From the IMG/VR virus record IMGVR_UViG_3300038429_000186, positions 1 through 30,149 of that record: a stretch of 30,149 nucleotides of DNA, one strand, 5' to 3'. Position numbers and translations under genes: made by a program. This document shows positions 9,740 to 17,749 of this stretch, in pieces; the first letter of the stretch is position 1; each line of letters begins with the position of its first letter. The notes beneath the pieces are model-generated. The model ran no database searches and was not told where the DNA came from. It saw nothing but the letters and a program-made list of their open reading frames with translations. Source of the stretch: a virus.

Positions 9740-11553
9740 TCGCAAAAGGCAATGACCGTCACCGTTACGTTTGTTGGTATTGTCCCATTGTCGGTGAAGG
9801 TGAAGTAGCATGAAGATGACGAAACATAAGTGAACGCCAAAGAAATGTTGCCACCACTTGAATAGCCTGTCCCATTGTAATAAACCATGAGCGATGGAGC
9901 AGAACACGCCAGTCCGTGTGAAAAATACTGTTGTATTTGAGTTCCGTGCGCGGGCGTAATGAATGTTCCTGATTGCCATGCCACCGAAGTCTGGTCAACA
10001 CCCGAACCGATGGTGTAAGTTATTCCGTTGGCGTTTGTGCTACCTTGAACTGTTGCGCCTGTGTTTTGTGTAATCGAAGTCACAACATTCGTGGTGAGCA
10101 AAATCGTGTTTGTTGGAACACCAGACCAGTTCGTGAGATTCGCGCTGGCTGGTTGAAAGCCGGTAACTGCTCCGCCATAAGAACCGAGGGTGGCTGTGAT
10201 AACCCCGGCGTTGGTCACGAATGAAACTGTCATATTGGATGAAAGAGCGATAACACCGACAAACGGTTGGCTGATAGGCCATGTCTGGGTGATGGCGGTT
10301 GCGTTGGATGAAATCTGCGTCTGCAACGAATTACTTTCCGAATTCAAACCCGTTGACGTGATTAAAGAGTTCAAAGAATTACTCAGGGAGTTCAGTGTGG
10401 TGTAGTTGCTCAAAATACCGGCGTTGGTGTAATTTTGTGCAAGCACCCAGTTGGTCGTCGCCAATCCGCTTATGATGGCCGCTGTTACAAAACCATTTGT
10501 TGCCGCGTTCACATAGTTCGTCGTCGCCAATCCGCTTATGATGGCCGCTGTTACAAAACCATTTGTTGCCGCGTTCACATAGTTCGTCGTCGCCAATCCG
10601 CTTATGATGGCCGCTGTTACAAAACCGTTCGTTGTGGGGATGGCCGGTTGATTGGTGACATTGTTGTAGTTGAGATTGTTGCTTGAGGTCAAGTAAGTCC
10701 CAACTGGCTGATAAGTAGCCGCTGCGGTTGCGGCAGGCAACAGGCCATTCGTGTATTGCTTTGCATTGGTGTAATCGTTGATCGGAGCAACATAAGCTGA
10801 CCAAGACGAGGAATTAGTCGTCAGTGCGCCATACGAAGCGAGACTGGTTGCATTTAAGTTTGTCACATTGACATTGTTCGTGCCGGTCGCCGTCAATGAA
10901 ACCGTGATGCCCGATGCAGACGAATAAGATGCAACGACGATGCCTTGGCCGTTTTGAATTTGCGTGACAACATTGCTTCCAAAAGCCGTGATGTTGTTTG
11001 TAGCTGATGGGGTCAAGTAGCTGGACGGATTGTTTGAATAAACCGCGTTGGCTTCATTTGTAACCGCCGTCAATGAAGCAAGTCCGCTTATGATGGCCGC
11101 TGTTACAAAACCATTTGTTGCCGCGTTCACATAGTTGGTTGAAGCAAGGCCATTGGTCACGGAAGCTGTTACCAGCCCGTTTGTTGCGGTATTGAACGCG
11201 GCGATTTCGTTTGTGACGAGCGCATTGGTCGCCACTACAAGCTGGTTACTGGTCACAAGATTCGCCGGAAGGTTGGTTGCGGCGTAATTCGTCGCCTGAC
11301 TGTATAAGTAAGCCGCCGCGCCGTTGGTGTCCGCATAATTAGCGTAGTTGTTCGTGTCCAGACCGCCAGCGGCTTCGATGACTCCCGGTGAAAGCGATGC
11401 GGTGATGCTGCCTTGAATTGCGCCCGTAGCGATATTCGTCGCCAGATTCAGCGCGTCGTAAGGGTCGTTCGTGGTGAACGGGTTGTAATAAAACTGTGTC
11501 GCGCCAAGCCGAAGGCCGAGCAGCAACGCCGCCGTTATGAGAAACTTTTTCAT
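9736..11553 (-). CDS. Secreted-type fibre/adhesin-like repeat protein (paralogue 1)
   Basis: A 605-residue protein from ATG 11553, overlapping the previous stop as ATGA; a TTG two codons upstream is less likely. The N-terminus MKKFLITAALLLGLRLGATQ is a signal peptide with a KK n-region and a hydrophobic core. Residues 110-360 hold 22-residue repeats (ATNGFVTAAIISGLATTNYV type), of which three consecutive copies are identical at DNA level. The block INDYTNAKQYTNGLL followed by NLNYNNVTNQPAIP is shared with the downstream paralogue, so the pair arose by duplication. The C-terminal domain (about 480-605) differs from its paralogue but ends similarly (hydrophobic-A-F-C-E). The likely role is a trimeric receptor-binding fibre; this is inferred from repeats and operon position. 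Confidence 0.8.
   Translation of the reverse strand: MKKFLITAALLLGLRLGATQFYYNPFTTNDPYDALNLATNIATGAIQGSITASLSPGVIEAAGGLDTNNYANYADTNGAAAYLYSQATNYAATNLPANLVTSNQLVVATNALVTNEIAAFNTATNGLVTASVTNGLASTNYVNAATNGFVTAAIISGLASLTAVTNEANAVYSNNPSSYLTPSATNNITAFGSNVVTQIQNGQGIVVASYSSASGITVSLTATGTNNVNVTNLNATSLASYGALTTNSSSWSAYVAPINDYTNAKQYTNGLLPAATAAATYQPVGTYLTSSNNLNYNNVTNQPAIPTTNGFVTAAIISGLATTNYVNAATNGFVTAAIISGLATTNYVNAATNGFVTAAIISGLATTNWVLAQNYTNAGILSNYTTLNSLSNSLNSLITSTGLNSESNSLQTQISSNATAITQTWPISQPFVGVIALSSNMTVSFVTNAGVITATLGSYGGAVTGFQPASANLTNWSGVPTNTILLTTNVVTSITQNTGATVQGSTNANGITYTIGSGVDQTSVAWQSGTFITPAHGTQIQQYFSHGLACSAPSLMVYYNGTGYSSGGNISLAFTYVSSSSCYFTFTDNGTIPTNVTVTVIAFCE
10456..10626. repeat. 66-bp tandem repeat inside fibre gene
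   Basis: A 66-bp unit is repeated about 2.6 times without a visible mismatch; its internal landmark CTTATGATGGCCGCTGTTAC begins at 10469, 10535 and 10601. A further copy of about 54 identical bases lies at 11083-11136. Each unit encodes 22 residues of the fibre shaft, so copy-number change keeps the reading frame. Confidence 0.95.
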
Positions 11554-14500
11554 AGCCAAGTTTGTGTGATGGGATTCCAGTTATACACCGTCAGGGTGTC
11601 CAAGTCGTAATAAATGCCAGCCCCATTCGCCGGTTTCTGTGTTAGCGGAACTCCATGCCCCGAAATGTAGTCCGAACCGAGCGAAGTTGCAATCACACCG
11701 CTGCCGATTGCGGTTGTATCGCTACCCCAATAACCCGCCGGATTCCAGAAATACAACGCCCTGTTTGTGTAATCGAAATATGTCCCCGCGTTGTTGGCGG
11801 GCGTCGGCGTGGCGACGGTCGGCGCACCTGAACCGGCAAACGCCTGCCGCCCGGTGCAGATCACAAACGATCCCGTGGGCGTGATTCCGGTGTCCCATTG
11901 CGTTCCGAGCCACAGATAAAATTCTTCATCAAGGACATCCCAATAAATACCCGCCAAGTTTCCTGGGTTTTGGGTTGTCGGCGCGCCCGACGCGGCGAAC
12001 ATCTGTTTCAACAGCACGGCTGGCGGTGTAGGTGGCGTAGGCGGAATGGGAATGATTGGTCTGGCAAATTCCGATTGCGGCACAACCGAGGCTTTTTCGG
12101 CCAAGCCCATAAAATTACACGAGCCAACCACCGTCACCCGAACTTGAAAATCATATCCATCACGATATTGAGTGCCGGAAACCGACGCGCCGCCGATTGG
12201 ATTGCCAAGCCCCATCCTGACGGCATAAGGGACATTGCCTTTGGTGTTGTCCACGCTCCACGAATACCACGGATGCCACAACGTATCGTAATCCGGCCTG
12301 AATTCGACCATGAACCCGACTTGTCCGATGATGTTCTGGACATAAACTTCTCCGTCTTCCAACCGCAATAAATCGTATTCACCCGCGCTTTCATTCCGGC
12401 CAAAAAGCACCGAGGATTCAAACTGCCATGTCGTCGTTGTTGTGCCGGTAATGTCCTGACCGTCGGCCGTCATCAACAATTCCGAAAAACCGATGGTTGT
12501 CCCGTTTGATGTGAATGAAAAACAGCGAACTTTGTTCCCGAAAATTCCCGTCATCCATTGCAAGGTGTTCAATCCTGTCCATTCCCCCTCCCAAACTGCC
12601 GGAGATTTGTTTTGCAAATTGCTGACCGCATCAAGATTCATCACCGCAGCATTTTGAAAATATGCGCCGTTGATTCCGCTGACGGGCGAACAGCCAAAGA
12701 TGACGCGGTTATCAAATTGTATTGCCGAACAGAAATTGATCAGGCTCGGATTATCACTATCGAGTGCCAAGTGAACTTCCTGACTGCATGGTGTGCTGTT
12801 CCATTTGTAAAAGTCCAATGAAGCAATGGTCATGGAACGGATACCATCAGGCGCGCGAAACAGGATGTCGCCGTTCACCGGAATTGTTGACCACTGCGAT
12901 AATCCGCCAGCGCCAATAAGCGACACTGTGACAATCGGAGTTGTCAGACTTGGCCATGTAGTCATGTCCGCCGGGGCACTGACGCTGAAAACGCTTTGCG
13001 TCGTAAAAACTTGAAGCGGCCCCTGCCCAAGCTGGACATTCATCGTTGGGGCGACAACCAACGCCCTGATTGTGCCGTAGTTTCCGGGGATGCTAAACGT
13101 GCCGCCGTTGGACAGAAGCGTGTTCTGCATCGTGTAGAGGATGGCATCGAGAAAACCGTTTGCCGCCGTCCCGCTGGAACTACCAACCGCATCACCCGCA
13201 ACAAACTGAGTGCCGTTGGGAAGCGATGTCCAGATTCGTCCCTGACAATATGTCCACGCCTTGCCGCAGGGTATTCCGATTACAGTTTGAACGACGACAT
13301 TTTGCAACACAATTCCGGCGACGACTGAATTGTTTGTCAGGTAATAGGTCGTAGCAGTAGATGGTGAATCAATAGTGCATTGCAAATTAGCCGCTGGAAT
13401 GGTTGTGTTACTGCCGACAAAAACAGTCGCTCCCTGTGTTGAAGTGGTCGGATAAGACGCACCTCCTGAAAGCACAACCGCCAATGCTGTATTCGGAAAG
13501 CTGTAAGTTAATCCTGTCCCGCCAATGGTTCCAATCGGAGCGTAGCTGACAACCGGCACTGTGGCTTGCGTCTGGTATTGAAGCGTGATGGCGGTGATTT
13601 GAGAATTACTTCCGTAGGGGTCGGATGGAAGCGGGATGGTGAAACTGCCCGCCGCAATCATGGACGGCGTGATGGAATTGGAAGTCACTTGCGCTGTTTG
13701 CCCTGTGGGTTGTAGGGGACTACCATAGGGTGAACCCACCACAGCAGCCCACTGTGCGACTGTTGCGACTGCCACCAATGAGCCGGACACAAATCCGGTT
13801 GTATTTTGAGCATTGTTGGCATCGGCGGTATTAACGGTCGGGTTTGGAGAATACGCAATCGGATAACTCCCGCCGATATTTATAGTCGGATTGCTTATTG
13901 GGTAATTTGAATTTTGGAGAAAAATCGTGTCCCCGGTTTTAACAGTTCCCGTTGCCGCCGAAGAAAGCAACGCCCCGCCGGTCATTGGCGGAACAATCGT
14001 AAGTGCCATTTGTCCGATGTATTGCCCCCCGGCATAGGCAGGCGTAACAGGACTTATCCCCACCGCAATACCCCCCGATGGCGCATAAAGGGCAACCGGA
14101 ATGTTGAAGAACTTCGGGTCAATAGTTGTGATGTCCGTCGTAACTGTTGCTACAATGACACCGCCAGAAACAGGAGCTACAAGCGCGGTTCCATTCGAGA
14201 ATGTTCCAACGACTTGTTGCAGCGAATACGAGCGGAAAGATTTGTTGCCGTCAAACACAAGCGGGTTTGGCGTTGTCCCATCCTGCACGATGAGATAATT
14301 TTCCGCTTGGTCAAGCCACGCTTGCGGCGCGGTCGCCGAGTTCAAATCTGCCTGAACTGGACTTGAGCCTGAAACGGTCGGCGTGTATTCCACAACCGCA
14401 ATCATTCCTGGTGAAGCAACGTAAGCTCCTGCAATGCTGACCGAGAAATCCGGCGTGAATCCGAACAACCGTCCGCTGATGAGCGCAAAGAATGTCGGGC

Positions 14501-14801
14501 CGGGAAGAATTGAACTTGCGTGGGGTTGATACGCCTGTGGTGTTGCCCCTTGAAAAACACCGTTTTGAACGAAGTAGGAAACTGCCGCACTTCCACCGAT
14601 GACCGGAATCCCGCCATCCGAGAAATTGTAGGAAAGGATTTTTGGCATCGGGCCGATAAAACCGCCGCGAACCGTTGAGTTCACCGCCCACGCGAGCTTG
14701 TCTTTCTTGAGCAGGTGCGGGTCAACCCCGCCGTCAATGCCGCCCAAAAAGTTGCCGAGAAAATCTTTCAGAAATACAGACTTTGTTGCGCCTCTAGCCA
14801 T
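11550..14801 (-). CDS. Large virion structural protein with triplicated C-terminal module
   Basis: A 1083-residue protein from ATG 14801 (the TTG at 14804 is rejected). It is the first gene of the minus virion operon. The N-terminus (FLGGIDGGVDPHLL, then WAVNSTVRGGFIGPMPK) resembles, from memory, phage tail or tubular proteins that begin with 'GG(I/V)D...N.tvRGG...RP'. The long middle is Gly/Thr/Val-rich and beta-like. The last 150 residues hold three copies of a module of about 45 residues, each with G-(A/V)-P-T near its start, then AG-x-Y-x-D, and ending Y-x-W-x(n)-W. This looks like a small glycan-binding or tip domain. There is no signal peptide. It is probably a tail hub, tube or spike component. 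The neighbouring fibre gene starts on its stop codon. Confidence 0.8.
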   Translation of the reverse strand: MARGATKSVFLKDFLGNFLGGIDGGVDPHLLKKDKLAWAVNSTVRGGFIGPMPKILSYNFSDGGIPVIGGSAAVSYFVQNGVFQGATPQAYQPHASSILPGPTFFALISGRLFGFTPDFSVSIAGAYVASPGMIAVVEYTPTVSGSSPVQADLNSATAPQAWLDQAENYLIVQDGTTPNPLVFDGNKSFRSYSLQQVVGTFSNGTALVAPVSGGVIVATVTTDITTIDPKFFNIPVALYAPSGGIAVGISPVTPAYAGGQYIGQMALTIVPPMTGGALLSSAATGTVKTGDTIFLQNSNYPISNPTINIGGSYPIAYSPNPTVNTADANNAQNTTGFVSGSLVAVATVAQWAAVVGSPYGSPLQPTGQTAQVTSNSITPSMIAAGSFTIPLPSDPYGSNSQITAITLQYQTQATVPVVSYAPIGTIGGTGLTYSFPNTALAVVLSGGASYPTTSTQGATVFVGSNTTIPAANLQCTIDSPSTATTYYLTNNSVVAGIVLQNVVVQTVIGIPCGKAWTYCQGRIWTSLPNGTQFVAGDAVGSSSGTAANGFLDAILYTMQNTLLSNGGTFSIPGNYGTIRALVVAPTMNVQLGQGPLQVFTTQSVFSVSAPADMTTWPSLTTPIVTVSLIGAGGLSQWSTIPVNGDILFRAPDGIRSMTIASLDFYKWNSTPCSQEVHLALDSDNPSLINFCSAIQFDNRVIFGCSPVSGINGAYFQNAAVMNLDAVSNLQNKSPAVWEGEWTGLNTLQWMTGIFGNKVRCFSFTSNGTTIGFSELLMTADGQDITGTTTTTWQFESSVLFGRNESAGEYDLLRLEDGEVYVQNIIGQVGFMVEFRPDYDTLWHPWYSWSVDNTKGNVPYAVRMGLGNPIGGASVSGTQYRDGYDFQVRVTVVGSCNFMGLAEKASVVPQSEFARPIIPIPPTPPTPPAVLLKQMFAASGAPTTQNPGNLAGIYWDVLDEEFYLWLGTQWDTGITPTGSFVICTGRQAFAGSGAPTVATPTPANNAGTYFDYTNRALYFWNPAGYWGSDTTAIGSGVIATSLGSDYISGHGVPLTQKPANGAGIYYDLDTLTVYNWNPITQTWL

Positions 14802-14814
14802 CAATTCATATAAC
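14786..14814 (+). promoter_or_regulatory. Candidate promoter for the terminase operon
   Basis: TTGCGC (14786-14791), a 17-base spacer and TATAAC (14809-14814) face the terminase gene. The predicted start is near 14821, 20 bases before its ATG. The -35 lies inside the 5' end of the divergent minus-strand gene. The match is fair, not strong. No equally good promoter for the minus operon was found in the 39-bp gap. Confidence 0.35.
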
Positions 14815-14840
14815 TACGCCTTGTTTTACGAATTCGCAAG

Positions 14841-17678
14841 ATGTATTGTTGGCTCATGCTCAAATACGGATTTGATTTGGACAACAACCTTGACCCGCTT
14901 GCCATTGAGCTTTCTGTTTTAGCTCAATCTGATGCATCCCTAAAATATCACGGGACAAACCGGCTTCAGCATTATCTTAATGCCCACAAATTGCTCTGGC
15001 CGGAAGATGACCAACATCGCTGGTTCGTGCAAGGAATGAAAGCCATCGTTGAAAATAAGGTGAGTGTATTTCTTGGATCGGCCAGTTGTGTTTCGGGTGA
15101 CACCCGAATTTTGAATCCTCTAACCGGAGAACAACCGACAATACGAGAACTTTACGAAAAACAAATCGCTCCAACGGTGCTGACACTAGCGGGAGCAGCA
15201 CAAGCGGGCATCCCCTTCATTAAAGGTGAAGAAGATTTATACGAAGTCGTTTTGGAAAACGGACAACGATTCAAGGCGACTGCATCTCACCGCGTCTTAG
15301 CCACAAATGGGGACTTTTGCCACGTCTCAAATCTCCGGTTCGGTTCCCTGATTCTTTCATACGAGCAAAACCTTCAGGACTCCAATTCGGAACACAACCC
15401 TTTAACTCTTGTGCTAAATGTTCCCGATTCTCTGAAAAAAGTTGCAAGTTTTCAGGAGAATTATTCTGCTTGTTCTTGTCCCGATGATGAACGACTTCTT
15501 CCGGCAGCAAAAAACGGCCAATCATCTTTTCCATCACAAGACGATGCTCTAAAATATAAGGCGTATGCTTCCGGCGGTGGGGATGATCAGGACAATACAC
15601 CGTCGCATAACCGTCCTTGTCGATTATTCTACCTCCCTTCCAAGCGTAGTGGCGTTCAGCCTTTTTGCTCGTCAAAAAATCTCGCGTCACGCCATGCTCG
15701 CGCAAAAACCTTTTTACATGACGCCCCCCAGTTCCAATCCGACGACCAATTTCATCCAAACTTGAACCGGACTGTTCCATTTCAAAAACCAACTTCTGAT
15801 TTTTATGGCACGCACTATTTGGATGAAGTTTTGTTTTCGGGAATTTCTCACCAGCAGCCTTTAAAACATTCCGAGTCGCTGCAATCTTCATGTTTGACAG
15901 TCGAGCGGTCACAACCAAATCTCTGTTCAGATGAAGAAAAAGAGACAAAATTCGAGAATCCCTTTTCGCGTTCCGTTTGTAATAATGAGTCATATCGTTT
16001 CAAGGTATCACAATCGCGGGTGGTGTCAATAACTAAATCCCACAAAGAAACATTCTATGATTTGTGTGTTCCAAACGTGCATCATTATTTTGCGGAGGGA
16101 GCAATCCATCACAATTCGGGAAAAACTTATCTGATGGCCGCTCATTGCCTGATAACTTTTTGGGCTTTCCCATTCACATCGTTTGCGCTGGTTTCCTCGA
16201 CGGATATGCGGAGTCTTGACCAGAAAATCTGGGGAAGGGGAATCAAGTGGCTTTTCAATCGTGCGCGGGAGCGCTACGGCTGGCTGGACGGCTACCTGCT
16301 CGAATCCGCAAGGGCGATTGTCCCGGACAAAATTGACGATGAAGGCCAATTCGCTCGACTGCTCTCTCGCGGCATAGCTTGCGTTCCTTGTATTTCAGGC
16401 GGCCGCTTCGTTGGCATGGGAAAATATCAGGGTGTTAAAGCCCCTAGCTCGCCCGGAAAGCACGATGGACTGTTGACTCATTACGGAGATGAATCCGCTG
16501 TTATGGAAACCAGCTATCTCGACGCATACACAAACTGGACTGTGGATGATAATTTCAAGGGCGTCCAATCTGGCAACCCGACTGACATCTCCGACCCCCT
16601 TTGCACCGCCGCCGAACCGATTGGCGGTTGGGACTCATTCATTGACAATGGTAAAACTCAAGAGTGGACTTCGCGTTGGCATGATGCCCATGTCGTTGCG
16701 TTCGATGGCAGGGACACCCCAAACAATGACCAGTCGGAAACAAAATATCATTTCCTGATTTCAAAACCGTTTATCGAAGGGCTGCGAAAAACTTATGGCG
16801 ACGATTCATGGCAGCTTTATCAGCAGGGCATCGGCAAACCGTCAAAGGGGATGGTTTCAAATCGCGTCATCACCATCGGTCTTTGCGAACAGCATCACGC
16901 ATTTGATTCTGTTGTCTGGAAGGGAACGCCGCGAACGAAACTCTACGCTTTAGACCCGGCGTATGGCGGTGGCGACCGTTGCGTTGGTGGCGAGTGCGAA
17001 TATGGTGAGGACAAGGACGGCAACATTATTTTCTCGGTAGGCACACCGGAAATAATTCCAATCCGACTGAACTCATCGCTCGATGCCGAAGGACAAATAG
17101 CGGAGTTCATCAAACAGCAATCCGACCGGCTCGGTATTCCACCAAAAAACATTTTCTACGATTCATTTGGGCGCGGCACACTCGGATCGTCCTTCGCAAA
17201 GCAGTTCGGTTTTAACTGCCCAATTCCTGTGGACTCCGGCGCGCGCCCAACTGACAGGCCGGTGCGATTCGATTTATTTGTGGACGATGGAAAGAATGGA
17301 AAACGGCTGAAACGGTGCGATGAACAATACCAAAAGTTCGTAACCGAATTGTGGTATTCGATGCGAGAAGCCATTGAGTCAGATCAAGTGCGGTCTTTGC
17401 CGATGGAAGTCGCCCAAGAAGGCCAGTGCAGATTGTTCAAAACTGTTGCCGGAAACAAAATCGAAGTCGAACCAAAAGAGGACATGAAGGACCGGTTAAA
17501 GAAATCTCCCGACCTGATGGACTGGTGTTGCGTAGCCCTTGAAGGTGCTAGGCAACTTGGCTTCCAGATTCAGCGCATTGGCCGGAACGTGAAATCCACA
17601 GCCAACGAGGAAGATTATTTTACAAAAGAATCGGAAGAATGGAATAACGCTATCAAGGCCGGACTTTTGAAACATTGA
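14841..17678 (+). CDS. terL: Terminase large subunit precursor, interrupted by an intein in the Walker A loop
   Basis: The DNA-packaging motor and nuclease. The precursor has 945 residues; removing residues 83-425 (intein) leaves 602, a normal TerL length. The rejoined extein reads GSAS|SGKT at 79-82/426-429, a Walker A loop. Walker B with the catalytic acid is at THYGDES (D550, E551). The C-terminal RNase-H-like nuclease carries its three acidic sites at LYALDPAYGGGD (D705), IFYDSFG (D774) and PDLMDW (D891/D894). The ATG at 14841 is used; ATG 14856 is an alternative, and neither has a good Shine-Dalgarno. Function requires protein splicing, because the intein separates the P-loop residues. 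It is divergent from the virion operon and followed by HNH and portal genes. The identification is secure from motifs and gene order. Confidence 0.95.
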   Translation: MYCWLMLKYGFDLDNNLDPLAIELSVLAQSDASLKYHGTNRLQHYLNAHKLLWPEDDQHRWFVQGMKAIVENKVSVFLGSASCVSGDTRILNPLTGEQPTIRELYEKQIAPTVLTLAGAAQAGIPFIKGEEDLYEVVLENGQRFKATASHRVLATNGDFCHVSNLRFGSLILSYEQNLQDSNSEHNPLTLVLNVPDSLKKVASFQENYSACSCPDDERLLPAAKNGQSSFPSQDDALKYKAYASGGGDDQDNTPSHNRPCRLFYLPSKRSGVQPFCSSKNLASRHARAKTFLHDAPQFQSDDQFHPNLNRTVPFQKPTSDFYGTHYLDEVLFSGISHQQPLKHSESLQSSCLTVERSQPNLCSDEEKETKFENPFSRSVCNNESYRFKVSQSRVVSITKSHKETFYDLCVPNVHHYFAEGAIHHNSGKTYLMAAHCLITFWAFPFTSFALVSSTDMRSLDQKIWGRGIKWLFNRARERYGWLDGYLLESARAIVPDKIDDEGQFARLLSRGIACVPCISGGRFVGMGKYQGVKAPSSPGKHDGLLTHYGDESAVMETSYLDAYTNWTVDDNFKGVQSGNPTDISDPLCTAAEPIGGWDSFIDNGKTQEWTSRWHDAHVVAFDGRDTPNNDQSETKYHFLISKPFIEGLRKTYGDDSWQLYQQGIGKPSKGMVSNRVITIGLCEQHHAFDSVVWKGTPRTKLYALDPAYGGGDRCVGGECEYGEDKDGNIIFSVGTPEIIPIRLNSSLDAEGQIAEFIKQQSDRLGIPPKNIFYDSFGRGTLGSSFAKQFGFNCPIPVDSGARPTDRPVRFDLFVDDGKNGKRLKRCDEQYQKFVTELWYSMREAIESDQVRSLPMEVAQEGQCRLFKTVAGNKIEVEPKEDMKDRLKKSPDLMDWCCVALEGARQLGFQIQRIGRNVKSTANEEDYFTKESEEWNNAIKAGLLKH
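15271..15993 (-). CDS. HNH homing endonuclease encoded antisense inside the terL intein
   Basis: A 240-residue protein on the strand opposite terL, lying wholly within the intein. Residues 65-100 look like a helix-turn-helix (SGSSLDEIGRRIGTGGRHVK). Residues 128-192 form an HNH_3-type nuclease: YATVYCPDHPHRRKHTPYIL, EHRLVMEKMIGRFLLPEEVV, then HH169-170, N182 in SPENLQLF and H192. The tail VPNWSPEGFARM is also typical of these enzymes. The start may be ATG 15993 or ATG 15891 (MKIAATRNVLKAAGEK); neither has a clear ribosome site. Its codons are offset by one base from the terl sense codons, so both frames are open over about 241 codons. The expected role is cutting intein-less terL alleles to spread the intein. 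Homology is clear; activity is inferred. Confidence 0.88.
   Translation of the reverse strand: MTHYYKRNAKRDSRILSLFLHLNRDLVVTARLSNMKIAATRNVLKAAGEKFPKTKLHPNSACHKNQKLVFEMEQSGSSLDEIGRRIGTGGRHVKRFLREHGVTRDFLTSKKAERHYAWKGGRIIDKDGYATVYCPDHPHRRKHTPYILEHRLVMEKMIGRFLLPEEVVHHRDKNKQNNSPENLQLFSENREHLAQELKGCVPNWSPEGFARMKESGNRTGDLRRGKSPHLWLRRGEMQSP
16002..16029 (-). promoter_or_regulatory. Candidate promoter of the antisense HNH gene, within the intein
   Basis: Reading on the minus strand, a perfect TTGACA (16029-16024) is followed after 16 bases by TACCTT (16007-16002). The predicted start is at about 15995, next to the ATG at 15993, which would give a nearly leaderless mRNA. The -10 box matches only at its key positions (TA...T). 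Confidence 0.4.
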
Positions 17679-17702
17679 CAAAAATTTAATTTCTGATAAT
17701 CT
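17675..17702 (+). promoter_or_regulatory. Candidate promoter downstream of terL
   Basis: A perfect TTGACA (17675-17680) overlaps the terL TGA stop. It is followed by GATAAT at 17695-17700 (14-base spacer, short) or TAATCT at 17697-17702 (16-base spacer). It would drive the 17750 gene and the HNH-portal operon. Confidence 0.4.
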
Positions 17703-17749
17703 ATGCTTAATGGATTAGGACTGGTCAACAAGTTTTTCTGATTTGAGTT

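Larger units (their letters stand above)
15087..16115 (+). other. Intein in TerL (343 aa), class 1-type splicing domains
   Basis: The intein is in frame with terL, from Cys1 (TGT 15087-15089) to Asn343 (AAT 16113-16115), followed by Ser+1. Block A is CVSGDTRILNPLTGE. Block B holds the TxxH motif in FKATASHRVLA (T65, H68). Blocks F/G are FYDLCVPNVHHYFAEGAIHHN, with the penultimate His and terminal Asn. All residues needed for standard splicing are present. Between the blocks (about residues 75-300) the sense protein is Ser/His/Asn/Gln-rich and shows no LAGLIDADG or HNH motif. This is the stretch whose opposite strand encodes an HNH endonuclease. The insertion point, inside the P-loop, is a typical conserved site for inteins. 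Confidence 0.93.

Noticed and set aside
9740-9979. 80-codon upstream extension of the 7325 fibre gene
   Set aside because: It would run through the end of the preceding gene. The ATG at 9739 overlaps the stop as ATGA and begins a clear signal peptide.
10379-10804. Repetitive 141-aa minus ORF and its plus-strand counterpart
   Set aside because: They only reflect the 66-bp fibre repeats read in wrong frames.
10456-11136. Possible CRISPR array
   Set aside because: The repeat is continuous 66-bp coding tandem DNA without unique spacers; the same reasoning applies to the 27-bp array at 29951.
15087-16115. Group I intron in terL instead of an intein
   Set aside because: The reading frame is open throughout and the ends carry protein-splicing residues (Cys1, TxxH, His-Asn/Ser).
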